Shown here: positions 1 through 10,265 of the stretch, one piece after another
Numbering within the stretch: position 1 is the stretch's first letter
Layout of the letters: the number at the start of each line of letters is the position of its first letter
Assembly: GCA_016946835.1 (NCBI GenBank)
Contig: JACVTC010000065.1
Span: forward strand, 840,001-852,500
Length of the DNA: 12,500 nt
From: Neocallimastix lanati (nom. inval.)
Taxonomy: Eukaryota > Neocallimastigomycota > Neocallimastigomycetes > Neocallimastigales > Neocallimastigaceae
Direction: 5' to 3'
Notes under the pieces: generated by a model
Databases searched by the model: none
What the model was told of the DNA's origin: nothing
What the model saw: the letters and a program-made list of their open reading frames with translations, nothing else
Program-made: the position numbers and the translations under genes

Positions 1-3000
1 TTCTCTTCATGATTAAATTCATCTAAATTGAAAATTTCTTCATAATATTCATTTGTTTTCTTCTCTCCTGAACTTAATCTTGGAGAGGAAGATGATGATG
101 AAGTTTCTTCTTTTAATGTTTCAGTTGGATTTTCTTTATCAATATTTTCTTCTAACTTTCCTTGTCCTTTTGGAACATTTTTAGTGGAAGAATTTTGAGA
201 AGTTGATGATGATGAAGAGAATTCTTTTTCGGTTTTTACCTTTAAGTTTGAATCATTTTTCATCATTTGATCTTCCTTTGTTGGATGATTAGAAGAAGAA
301 ACTAATTTCAATACTGATTGATTGGTTTCGATTTGATTAGTAGAATAGCTAGTCATTTCTTCTTTTGGTATCTCTTTAATATTTTCTGAGCTTTTAGAAA
401 GTTCAGTTATTCTTTGATTAATGCTTCTTAAATTTAAAGATAATGGTATAGATACTGAATCATTAACTGATGTAGTATTATTAGTAATTTGTGGTTGAGC
501 TAGAGTTTGAGGGTGAGCATTTGAATTATTTATAGAATTTATGTTTGATGTATTTGATGGGGTCATAAAAAGTAAACTTTGACGTGTCACGGAATTGGGT
601 TGATAAGTAGGAGGAGAAACATTGGTTGATTTATCCTCCTCATTGGTTTCTTTTCCTTTTAACTTAGAATGATCTGATGAGGAAAGTGGTGAATTAATTT
701 GATTAGTTGTATTATCTATATTTGGAGTTGAAGCTCTACTTGTTGTTGTTGAAGAAGTAGCGGATTGGGATAAAAAGATAGAATCACGATTAGGTTCAAC
801 TTTATTAGTGGTTGTTGTGATCGGAGTAGTAATGGTGATAACATTAGAAGCTTGTATTGGAGTACCTTGTGGACTAATAGCTTGAATAACTGAAGTACCT
901 TGAGGTAGACGTATAAAGGTTTCACCATTAGTTGGAGTACTAGGAACAGCAATATTTGAAATAATAACAGGAGGCGAATTTGAGTGATAATTATTTAATG
1001 GAGGAGACATAACCACAGGGACAGGCTGAGTATTCATTGTCATGATTTGATTCATTGAACGAATAGTAACCATTGGTATATTTGTAGTGGAAGAATTTAT
1101 GTTTGTAGTGGTAGTGGTGGCTGTAGTTATGACTGGAATAGGTGAATTACAAAAAGTAGGAGGAGAAGTAGATGTTGAAGCTGGAGAATTAGAAGAGGAA
1201 GCTATTGAAATAGTATCATTAAAGGGAGATTGACTAAATATAGGTCTTTGATAGTCTTGAATTTGATAAAAAGTAGTATGAGGACTTTGACCTGGAGTAG
1301 ATCTTGGACTTCCTTGAGCAACACTTCTAGGAGATAAAATCATTACGGTTTGATATAATTGAGGGCTTTGATTTTGAATATTTTGTTGGAATAAATTATC
1401 TACTGATTGAGATTGGGATATGACTTGAAATTGAGGTTGAGGTTGATGTAGAAAAGGTTGAGTTTGAGGGGTTGCCATGACAACAGGTTTTCTTCTTTGA
1501 TTTGAAAAATTAAAGTTCATTTTCTTACTACTATCTTCATATTTTGCAGCACGTTGAAGAAGATGCATTTTTAATTTATGATTGATTGTACCTTTATTTC
1601 CAAGACAGATAAAAAATTGGGATAAACGACAAAACTTCCATCTTTTAGATAATACTTTTAAAAATATCTCCTTATATTCTTTACTTGCTTCATCATCCTT
1701 ATTACATAATGGATGACTTGAAAATAAAAGGGAAACAAGATGAGCTAAATATTGTGGGTCCCAATCAACAGTAATTTTTCTAATTAAACGACCTAATCTT
1801 GAATCTTCTACAAATATTATAATTTATAAAAATAAATATATAAAATATAAAAAGAATGAGTTTTATATTTAAATCAAATTATTTATTAATTATATTAATA
1901 ATATAAATAATTATAATAGAAATTTTCAATAATTAAAATCGTTATAATTGAAAAATAAAAAAATTATTTTATATTATTATTTTTTTTATTATTAATTACT
2001 AATATAATTATTATCCAAATAAAACTAGAATTCGGATATATTTTATTTAAATTATAACTTTATGTTTAATCCATTAAATAATTAATAATTCAGATATATT
2101 TTACTTAAATTACAACTAATTTATGATTAATTATTTAAATTATCCAAATAAAACTAGAATTCAGATATATTTTATTTAAATTATAACTTTATGCTTAATC
2201 CATTAAATAATTATAATTCAGATATATTTTACTTAAATTACAACTATTTTATGATTAATTCCTTAAATAATTTATAATTTAGAATAATTATTTATATAAT
2301 ATATATTTTTACCTTTATTAGATTTATCTAAATTCCAATTTGCAGTAATATTTACGATTACCTTAGCAATACTTTCAATTTTCCAATCTTGCATCATCCA
2401 ATTTAAGACATTAACTATTTTCTTTACTGAATAAACTTCATTTTTTCTTCTATCATCTTTTTTATTAATAATATTTTTTAAATAATGACTTATAGTTGAA
2501 ATATTTTGCTCTGAACGTAATTGTATAGAAAAATTAGTATTATATAAAATATCCATTACTTTTATTGTTTGAGGTACATTGACTAAAGGGGATTCATCAT
2601 CTGAATCGTCTGAATCATAATTACTATAAACATTATCAATTTCTATTTTTAATTTTAATATATATATAAATAATTAAATATATAATTTATAAAAAAAAAA
2701 AAAATAAATTAAAATTTCAAATTTTCCAAAAAAAAAGTTATAATACATATAATAAATTATATAAATTATATTTATTATGAAAATTTTAAATTAAAATATT
2801 AAAAAAAAAATACTTTTAAATTGAAATTGTCCTCTTTTTCTTGTGAATGAATGTGCTACAGGTACATCTGAAATATTAGAATAAGAATTATTGGCGTTTT
2901 CTGTTATTAATCTTTCTCTATAATTCGTTGCTGTTGATTCAACAGAATTAATCATACTCCAGTTAACACATTCTGGAATGAATAATGTTGTTTCTTCCGT

Positions 3001-3057
3001 TGGAATACGAGGATATGATGTATCATTATTATTATTGTTATTATAAGAATCTTGCAT
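1..3057 (-). CDS. Hypothetical protein: W-containing helical N-terminal domain plus long low-complexity tail; three exons, 3' part beyond window
   Basis: Exons by sequence: 3057-2814, 2642-2313, 1807-1 (runs off the edge). Both introns are GT-AG and restore one frame across the junctions, giving at least 793 codons with no internal stop. ATG at 3057 follows stop-rich AT DNA and opens MQDSYNNNNNNDTSYP, a disordered Asn-rich start. Residues 88-98 are an acidic Asp/Ser patch. Residues about 105-282 look alpha-helical, with tryptophans at 163, 168, 184, 207 and 248. The segments NITANWNLD and KITVDWDPQ form an internal repeat spaced 23 residues, suggesting a helical-repeat fold. From about 295 the protein is Q/P then S/T/P/N-rich with many SP and TP sites and short Ser and Thr runs, so it is probably disordered and phosphorylated. 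The last visible residues are acidic. Exon 3 is about one third GC, far above its surroundings, as expected for real coding DNA. I do not recognise the family; a regulatory or scaffold role is only inference. Confidence 0.86.
1808..2312 (-). other. Intron 2 (505 nt, GT-AG, phase 1)
   Basis: The donor reads AAAG|GTAAAA and the acceptor TTTGTAG|AAGATT on the minus strand. The split codon is G+AA (Glu192). It is about three times longer than intron 1, and much of the extra length is a tandem duplication described separately. Every frame through it is closed by stops, so it is not retained coding sequence. Confidence 0.82.
2011..2268. repeat. 129-bp tandem duplication with nested half-unit repeats, inside intron 2
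   Basis: Two copies of a 129-bp unit start at TTATCCAAAT (2011 and 2140) and differ at few positions, for example TTCGG versus TTCAG and TATGTTT versus TATGCTT. Each unit contains two related halves built around AATTC(A/G)GATATATTTTA, at 2029, 2087, 2158 and 2215. The spacings are 58, 71 and 57 bp. The pattern means an older half-unit duplication was followed by a more recent duplication of the whole pair. Confidence 0.85.
2643..2813 (-). other. Intron 1 (171 nt, GT-AG, phase 1)
   Basis: The donor reads AAAA|GTATTT and the acceptor AAATAG|AAATTG on the minus strand. Exon 1 ends one base into a codon and exon 2 supplies the other two (A+AA, Lys82). The exon 2 frame then meets the conserved part of the protein without a stop. 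The intron is almost pure A/T with a run of T at the donor side. The matching phase is the main evidence for this boundary. Confidence 0.82.
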
Positions 3058-3449
3058 CTTTAATATTATTGAATACTTTTTTTTCTTTAATATTTTTTAA
3101 TATTTTATTTTATTTTTAAATTTAATCAATTTAAAAATTTTCTTAGTAGTATAATCAGAACACATATATGTAAAAAAAAAAAAAAAAAAATTGAAATGTT
3201 TTAATGGTTTTTTTTTAATAAAATTATTTTAACTTTAAAATGTTATTATAAAATAATTACCTTATATATAATTAAATTGATAAACAATAAATATATTTTT
3301 TTACTGTTATGTTTTTTTTTTTTTTTTTTTTTTTATTCTATGTTATTCCAATTTTATTTTATTTTTTTTCTTTTTGATTTATTATTTTATTTTATGGTTT
3401 AAGGGTTCTTATTTGTTTATTTTATTTTTTTAAATTTATTTTTTCTATT
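3058..3449. other. 5' flank of the gene, AT-only, with A19 and T23 tracts
   Basis: This is DNA upstream of the minus-strand gene. It holds a run of 19 A at 3172-3190 and 23 T at 3312-3334. Long poly(dA:dT) tracts are commonly nucleosome-poor and promoter-associated in AT-rich eukaryotes. The bases around 3140-3165 (including CTTAGTAGTATAATCAGAAC) are the least simple stretch. No TATA box can be singled out against this background, and no other gene is visible. Confidence 0.45.
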
Positions 3450-3595
3450 GTTTTGTAATATTATTCTTGATAATATTTTTTTTATTATTGATTTGTAATA
3501 TTATACTTGATAATATATTTTTTTCTATTGATATGAAATATTATTCTTGATAATATTTTTTCTTATCGTTTTTAAATATTATTTTTGATAATATA
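3450..3595. repeat. Four 40-bp tandem repeats, each with an 8-bp-stem hairpin
   Basis: Copies begin near 3457, 3497, 3537 and 3575, with periods of 40, 40 and about 38. Each core is AATATTAT, a 5-nt loop, then ATAATATT. The arms are exact reverse complements in copies 1 and 3 and pair over 7 bp in copies 2 and 4. The loops are TCTTG, ACTTG, TCTTG and TTTTG. The spacers between cores are T-rich and similar to one another (TTATTGATTTGT-like), so this is a tandem repeat with a palindromic core. Confidence 0.8.
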
Positions 3596-4683
3596 CTTTT
3601 ATGTATATTTTAATGTCTATATTTTAAATTTGGATTTTTTTTTTTTTGGATAAATTTAAATAATAATAGTAAAATTTTTTCAAAAATAGTTTAAACGTTC
3701 TACAAAAATTTATAACTAGATATATATATTTTCTAAATAATTTAACACTTACAAGAAAAAATTTAAAAAATAAATTATATTAAATTAATTAAAGTATTGA
3801 AATTCGAAGTACAAATAATAATAATAGTAGTTTTTTTTTATTTTTCTTTTTTTTTTTTTTTCTTTTTTTCTTTTTTTTTTAACTTTTTTGTTATTTTAAA
3901 TATATAACTTTATTGTATATATTGTTATTTATTATGTATAAATAATTGAATTATTTTTTTTTTGAACTATTTCATTTGAAAAAATAACTGAATTACTGGT
4001 TTATTATTACTTTTTTTAATAATTTTATTTTTTAAATTGTTTTCAAATAATATAAAATTCAAATAATAATTAATAAAATTATTATTAAATTTTATTTATT
4101 TAATTATTTATAATTATTTATTTTATTATTATTTTTTTTATTTTAATTTGCTTTATTTTATTTTTTTTTCAAAAAAGAAAAAGTTTATTCAATTTTTGAA
4201 TAACTATAATCATTGCTAAACAAATATTAAAATATTTGAATTAAAGAATTCAAACATTATATTTTCAAAATACATATAGTATTAAATTTTATTTTTTTTT
4301 TATTAAGTAACTATATATATATATATATTTTTTTTGTAAACTAAAAAAAAATAGTATATTAAAAGATTAGAATTCTAATCTATTTTTAATCTATAATTTA
4401 TAGTTACTTAATTATTACTTTATTATAGTTCTATTTTATTAATAATTCATTTATTAAAATTTTAATTTTTTTTTTTTTTTTTTTTTTTTTGGAAAAAAAA
4501 GAAAGTGTAAAAAGTGAAAAAAAAAAATTAAAAAAAAAAAAATAAAGTTTAATAATAATATTTTTATTTACACCAATAATTTTAAATGATAATTAATATT
4601 ATTAATTTATTAATTTAGAATGATTTAAAGTTTTTTTTATTATTTTATTATTTCTCTTCATCTTTATTTGTTCCTGTCAGAAA
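3596..4683. other. AT-only intergenic stretch with homopolymers, no gene seen
   Basis: This stretch contains interrupted T tracts near 3832-3880, a (TA)n dinucleotide run at about 4312-4327, and a run of 25 T at 4466-4490 followed by GG and A-rich sequence. Every frame is stop-rich or pure homopolymer. The last 30 bases (about 4652-4681, TCTCTTCATCTTTATTTG then TTCCTGTCAG) are slightly less AT-rich and sit directly against the first satellite block. Confidence 0.6.
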
Positions 4684-5267
4684 TTTATTATTATTCAATT
4701 ATTATTTATTATTCAATTATTATTTATTATTTATTATTTATTATTCAATTATTTATTAATAAATACTCTTTTTATTATTATTTATTATTTATTATTCAAT
4801 TATTTATTATTTATTATTTATTATTCAATTATTTATTATTTATTATTTATTATTTATTATTTATTATTTATTATTTATTATTCAATTATTTATTATTTAT
4901 TATTTATTATTTATTATTTATTATTTATTATTTATTATTTATTATTTATTATTTATTATTTATTATTTATTATTTATTATTTATTATTTATTATTTATTA
5001 TTTATTATTTATTATTTATTATTTATTATTTATTATTCAATTATTTATTATTCAATTATTTATTATTCCATTATTTATTATTTATTATTTATTATTTATT
5101 ATTTATTATTCAATTATTTATTTATTATTTATTATTTATTATTCAATTATTTATTTATTATTTATTATTTCATTATTCAATTATTTATTATTTATTATTC
5201 AATTATTCAATAATTTATTATTTAATTATTCAATAATTTATTATTTAATTATTTATTATTTATTATT
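4684..5267. repeat. Heptanucleotide satellite block A, (TTATTTA)n on the plus strand
   Basis: This is a 7-bp tandem repeat of TTATTTA with common TTATTCAATTATTTA variants. The longest near-perfect run is about 4885-5036, roughly 21 units. It is the only block in this orientation; the other four carry the reverse complement on the plus strand. Because the unit read this way has no stop codon in any frame, the block shows a spurious 181-codon open frame made of a YYLLFII repeat. It holds one exact copy of the palindrome TATTTATTAATAAATA at 4750-4765. Confidence 0.95.
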
Positions 5268-6976
5268 TTTTTCTCTTAAATAACTTTTTTATTTAATATT
5301 TCGTTTGTGTAAGTGAAAATCATCAAATGTAATCTACAATGTATTAAAATATATTTTATTGTATTGAAAATGTTTCTCTCAATGTATTTCCAACAAAAAT
5401 AAAAACCTATTTAATTAAATATTAGAAATATATAATATATAACGAAGATTAGGATATTTAACATTTATAAATATTTATAATATTATATATATAATATAAA
5501 ATATATAATATATAATATATAATATGATTTAAATATTATCAGGCTGGACTCTTTTAAATATTATTTATTTATTTCATATTATATGTAATATATAATATAT
5601 AATTTATTTAATTAATAAAAATTTTGAGCTTGCATTTCCCTATGATGATGATGAAATTTCAAATCTATTAATAATTAAGGTTATTAGTTAATTAATTAAT
5701 TAATTAAAAGCAATATTTTATTAATTAAATTTATATTTAATTATTGTATAGGATATATTGTTTCATATAAAATATATAAAATAGTAGAAATATTTAAGAA
5801 AAATATATAAAACTATAAAACCGTCGAGATAATAAGAAAAATATATAAAACCGTTGAGATAATAAGAAATATATATAAAATATATAAAATTTGTATAAAA
5901 CAAAGAAAGTTTATAGAATTATATATATATTTTAATATTTATATATTTAACTCTTTCTTTTAATATTTATTTTATTACATATTTAAATGTGTTTATTATT
6001 ATATTGCATTATTACTATAACAATTAAATTTATGAAGCTATTTCATTTCATTATCATTCATTTTTTTTATATATAATAAATTCTTAAAGTCATAAATTAA
6101 TTATTAATATATGTAATTAAAATATAATATATATAATTTAAATATAATTTATAATAACAATTAAATGTTTATATATTATTAATTATCTAATATAGATTAA
6201 TATAAATAAAAAAAATTGAAATAAGTATAGAGAAATTAATCAATATATAGAAATTGAAATCAATAAATACAATATTGGATTAATATAAATAAAAAATTGA
6301 ATTGATTTCTTTTTTATGTCCTATTTGAATTTTAATATTAATTAAGGTTCTGTATTTATATTTAAATTTAAACCAATTAGATGCTAGAGTAATAAAGTTT
6401 TTTAAAGTTTTTACTTTAAAGGTTAAATATAAAACTACACTATATATTACAATAAACTATAATAAATAATCAATTTAATAAATAACTTTATAGAATAATA
6501 AAGTTTCCATTTCTCTTTTAGGTAACTCTTTATACAATATATTACTTCATACTAAAATATATTTACAATTAAGTTAAAATCTTTTCTAAAATTTCTTTTT
6601 CCTACCATTTTTTTCATTGGATAAAAATTAATTTATTTTTTTAAAAATTATTTTTATAATAATTAAAATAAATTAAAAAATCAGTAATATTAAGAATATA
6701 TATAAACCATATATTACAATAAAAATGTTTTATTTATGATAGAAAACAAATAAATTAAATAAATGAAATAAATAAATTAAATAAAATAAATAAATGAATA
6801 AATGTTATTATCTATTATTTTTTTGGCTATGATTTTGTTTGTTTTGTTTTGTAATATCACCCAAGGATAATGAAATATGATACAATATATAAAGTAGTAC
6901 AAAGTAATGTACATATATGATAATATATATATTTTATTTTTTATTTATAAATTTATAATTTTTTTTTAAATTCGAT
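5268..6976. other. AT-rich spacer with short tandem motifs, no gene seen
   Basis: The stretch contains (TAATA/TATA)n palindromic DNA around 5480-5530, a (TTAA)n run at about 5687-5706, and a 30-bp direct duplication listed separately. Small less AT-rich islets occur at 5540-5554 (CAGGCTGGACTC), 5628-5660 (GAGCTTGCATTTCCC then ATGATGATGATG) and 6825-6870. None keeps an open frame or gives a recognisable RNA. Confidence 0.55.
5815..5874. repeat. Two tandem copies of a 30-bp unit containing ACCGT(C/T)GAGAT
   Basis: ATAAAACCGTCGAGATAATA at 5815 is repeated as ATAAAACCGTTGAGATAATA at 5845, exactly 30 bp later. The flanking AAGAAAAATATATAAAA motif extends partly to a third copy upstream near 5796. 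The C-to-T difference within CCGTCGAG suggests decay of a CpG-like site after duplication. Confidence 0.75.
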
Positions 6977-7402
6977 TTATAAATAATAATAAATAATAAA
7001 TAATAAATTATAAATAATAAATAATAAATAATAAATAATAAATAATAAATAATAAATAATAAATAATAAATAATAAATAATAAATAATAAATAATAAATA
7101 ATAAATAATAAATAATAAATAATAAATAATAAATAATAAATAATAAATAATAAATAATAAATAATAAATAATAAATAATAAATAATAAATAATTAAATAA
7201 TAATTAATAATAAATTGAATAATAAATAATAAGTAATAAATAAATAATAAATAATAAATAATAATAAATAATAAATAATAAATAATAAATAATAAATAAT
7301 AAATAATTGAATAATTGAATAATAAATAATAAATAATTGAATAATAACTAATAAATAATAAATAATTAAATATTAATAAAAAGATTATTTATTAATAGAT
7401 AA

Positions 7403-7439
<37 letters not shown>

Positions 7440-7503
7440 GAATAATAAATAATTAAATAATTAAATAATAATTAAATGATAATAAATAATTGAATAATAA
7501 ATA
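6977..7503. repeat. Heptanucleotide satellite block B, (TAATAAA)n on the plus strand
   Basis: This is the reverse complement of the block A unit. The longest pure run is about 7011-7194, roughly 26 units. The distal part is mixed with TTGAATAATAAATAA variants and a pure (TAAA)n tetramer stretch at about 7403-7435. A degenerate version of the punctuation motif (AAAAAGATTATTTATTAATAGATAAT-like) lies at 7379-7404. Every unit contains AATAAA. Confidence 0.95.
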
Positions 7504-7780
7504 TTATTAATTAATTCAAATTTTGGATTTATTTAAGAAGATTTTTTTTGTGCAGAGTTTCCTTCCTTGTCATTATAATATGAATAATAAGGAATTCATC
7601 TTTATATAGGCTTCCAAAACAGTCAGTATTGCTAATTTATTATTAATAATAAGTTTATTCTTATCTTTATTTCATTCAAATTTTAATAATTAATAATTTT
7701 AATTTTTTTTCATATTAATTATGCTATTTATATTTCGGTCATATCATGTTTTATTTACTATTATTATTGAATCAAAATTT
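7504..7780. other. Spacer with a less AT-rich islet (about 7540-7640), no gene identified
   Basis: The segment 7540-7640 includes GTGCAGAGTTTCCTTCCTTG and ATAGGCTTCCAAAACAGTCA and is less AT-rich than its neighbours. It has no open frame of note. It may be a decayed exon or retroposon remnant, but nothing in it is recognisable. Confidence 0.35.
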
Positions 7781-7870
7781 ATTATTAAAGAATTTATTTT
7801 AATTATTAAAGAATTGATTTTAATTATTAAAGAATTGATTTTAATTACTAAAGAACTGATTTTAATTATT
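7781..7870 (+). repeat. 21-bp tandem repeat, about 4.3 copies, frame-preserving
   Basis: Copies start at 7781, 7802, 7823 and 7844, with a partial at 7865. The unit reads ATTATTAAAGAATTGATTTT then A. Because 21 is a multiple of three, a 65-codon ATG frame (7721-7918) reads through it as a repeating IIKELIL heptad. Differences are single substitutions, with no indels. Outside the repeat that frame is only AT-driven sequence and ends in a lysine run from an A-tract, so I annotate the repeat and do not claim a protein. Confidence 0.85.
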
Positions 7871-8987
7871 ATAAAAAAAAACAAAAAAAAAAAGATCTTT
7901 TATTATTATTATTTGTGAAAAGTTTAACTATCAATAAATGTCTATAAAAAGTATTATTAATATCTTAAAAAAAAGAAAAATTTAATTTGTTAAATTTTAA
8001 TTTTAATGTTTGTTGATAGGCAATAAAATTATAAATTAAAATTTATAAAATTTAAAGTTACAACATTTTTATTTGTTGTTGTCAAACTTCTATTCTAATA
8101 TATACTGTTTTCAAATTTAATATATTTAACCATATATTGGAATACTACATCAATTTATATTATAATCTTTTTTAATTAATTTTAAATTAATTTTATTAAC
8201 ATGTTTCACAAATTATATTAAAATTTTTTCTTTTTTTTTTTGTGGGAATAGTTAAATTTTAAAAAAAATGTGTTCTGTTATTTATTTATTTATTTATTTA
8301 TTATATATAAATAAACAAATAATAAATATTTAAGTAAATAATAAATATATGAATAAAAAGAATATTTATTAGTAAATAAATAATACATAATGTATAATAA
8401 ATAATATATAATAAATAATTATAATAAATAATTAATGATAAATATAAATATTATTGAATCAATTATTGTTTTTAATAACTAACAAATAGTAAGAATTATT
8501 ATATATGTTATTGAAATAGAGAATAATATTTAATGGAGAATAAAACATAATATTTAATGAAATAATATGTAATAATTAAAAAATAATCATTATTGCTTTG
8601 ATAACATTTAATGAATAGTAATAATTATTTTGGTTATTTAACTCATGAAAAAAATAAAAATTAATTAGGATAGCTGTCATAATTGTATTAAAAATTAATG
8701 GATTAGAATAACTGAGATATACTTGAAAAATTACAATATAGATTATTAATAAGAACATTAATAAATAAGAGTTTAAAAAAGAAAATGAACTATTAATTAA
8801 TGTATATAAAATAAATAATTTTTTATTTTTATAAAATATTATATATATGAAATTAAATCATATATAGTATTAATAGATTTATCAAACAATAAAATAATCC
8901 AATTATTAAGGTTGATTTATCATCTATAATAACATGTTTGGTATAAAGGAGGTTACAATATATTAAAGTCAAATATGATTAAAAATT
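7871..8987. other. AT-rich spacer, no gene seen
   Basis: This is about 1.1 kb with no convincing open frame. It holds a (TTTA)n tetramer run at about 8280-8303. A degenerate punctuation-like motif (AAAAAGAATATTTATTAGTAAA) lies at 8356-8378, next to scattered TAATAAA words. The 60-codon minus-strand frame at 8758-8576 is hydrophobic, low in information, and is rejected. Confidence 0.55.
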
Positions 8988-9262
8988 ATAAATAATAAAT
9001 AATAAATAATAGATAATAAATAAATAAATAAAAGATAATAAATAATAAATAAATAAATAAATAAAAGATAATAAATAATAAATAAATAAATAAATAAATA
9101 ATAAATAATAAATAATAAATAAATAAATAAATAATAAATAATAAATAATAAATAAATAAATAAATAATAAATAATAAATAATAAATAATAAATAATAAAT
9201 AATAAATAGATAATAGATAAATAGATAAATAGATAAATAGATAAATGGACAAATATGTAATG
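8988..9262. repeat. Satellite block C: (TAATAAA)n mixed with (TAAA)n, ending in an 8-bp AGATAAAT repeat
   Basis: Heptamer runs alternate with tetramer AAATAAATAAAT runs in a repeated pattern (about 9018-9070, 9083-9100, 9120-9165). The end switches to an octamer, AGATAAAT, at about 9207-9246, repeated about four times with slight decay (ATGGACAAAT). The minus strand has no stop here and gives a spurious 88-codon frame. Confidence 0.93.
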
Positions 9263-10138
9263 AATAATGAATAATAAAGATAATGTATTATTAATAAAAA
9301 AAAAAAAAAAAAAAACTATCTAATTATTATTAAATAGACCAAAGTATATTAATAATTGAATATATTAATGATTGTGTAATGATAAAAAGAGTTTTGGGGG
9401 AAACAAATCTTTGATTTCGGTAATCTCTTTAGGAGAAGGGTTACAATGAAAATGGAATAGGATAAAGGGGAAAAATTTTTAAATACTAATAATAATAAAT
9501 AAAAGTCCATAACATTTGAGGCAATGATATAATAACAAATAATACAAATAATCATATAAATATATCATATATAATTTATGATCAAAATTTTAATTATTAT
9601 TTATGATTTTTTTATTAATTTGACATAAAATTGTATCTTTTATATTTGTTTAAGATAATCATCTACCAATAAAAATTTATATAAAAAAAAAAAAATAATT
9701 AGAAAATACTGTATTATTGTAATTATATAATAAATAGATTGTGTAAAGTCAAAAAAGATAAAAAATTAAAATATACATATATATATATATAATTATATAT
9801 GAATTTTTATATTATTTAAATATTAGAAATATGAAAATTATATTAATTAATGATAAATAATGCTTTAGATTAATATGTTAAAACCAAAAAAAAAAAAAAA
9901 AATAATCACTAAATTCTTGGAGGAATATTATTTCAACAAATTAGCATCATAATTAAATAATTAAATATTACCAATATTAACTTACTTAATGTTTAATTAA
10001 ATAAAACTAAGAATTCATTTTATGAAGAGGTTGTTGTTTCATCAAAACTTTTTTTAAAAATACTAATTATCAATTAATATAAAAAAAAAAAAATAAAAAT
10101 TTAACAATTTAATAATAAAGAGAAAATATTTATTATTA
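9263..10138. other. AT-rich spacer with A-tracts and one less AT-rich islet, no gene supported
   Basis: The spacer contains poly(A) tracts near 9298-9314, 9885-9902 and 10079-10092, and a (TA)n run near 9776-9792. The segment 9389-9478 is about 37% GC and is discussed as a finding. Short islets at 9908-9945 and 10010-10045 carry no open frame. The end (10106-10137, AAAGAGAAAATATTTATTAT-like) resembles the punctuation motif that precedes satellite units further right. Confidence 0.5.
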
Positions 10139-10265
10139 AAAAATAAATAATTGAATAATAAATAATAAATAATAAATAATAAATAATAAATAATAAATAA
10201 TAAATAATAAATAATAAATAATAAATAATAAATAACAAATAGTACTTATTAATGAATAATAAATA
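10139..10265. repeat. Heptanucleotide satellite block D, (TAATAAA)n
   Basis: About 14 units run from AATTGAATAATAAAT to about 10232. A degenerate punctuation motif follows (AGTACTTATTAATGAATAAT, 10241-10260). The block is cut off by the GC-rich island and the same repeat resumes after that island's A-tract. Blocks D and E were therefore probably one array before the insertion. Confidence 0.92.

Noticed and set aside
716-952. 78-codon open frame on the minus strand, Leu-rich
   Set aside because: It is an alternative frame inside exon 3, whose main frame is continuous across the whole region and joins the upstream exons in phase.
3450-3595. CRISPR-like look of regularly spaced palindromes
   Set aside because: The spacers between palindromes are near-identical T-rich sequence, only four copies exist, and the genome is eukaryotic, so it is an ordinary tandem repeat with a palindromic core.
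4668-5213. 181-codon plus-strand open frame of YYLLFII repeats
   Set aside because: It is a translation of the stop-free strand of a 7-bp satellite. All three frames give the same repeating residues, so the open frame has no evidential value.
8576-8758. 60-codon hydrophobic minus-strand open frame
   Set aside because: Composition is that expected of AT-rich DNA (I, F, Y, N, L). There is no repeat, motif, GC rise or splice context.
8986-9252. 88-codon minus-strand open frame
   Set aside because: Same cause: complement of (TAATAAA)n and (TAAA)n repeats, with no codon bias and no non-repeat sequence.
9349-9555. 68-codon minus-strand ATG frame across the 9389-9478 islet
   Set aside because: Its two ends are AT-driven, and a different frame on the same strand reads more like protein through the islet, so this ATG frame is probably not the real one.
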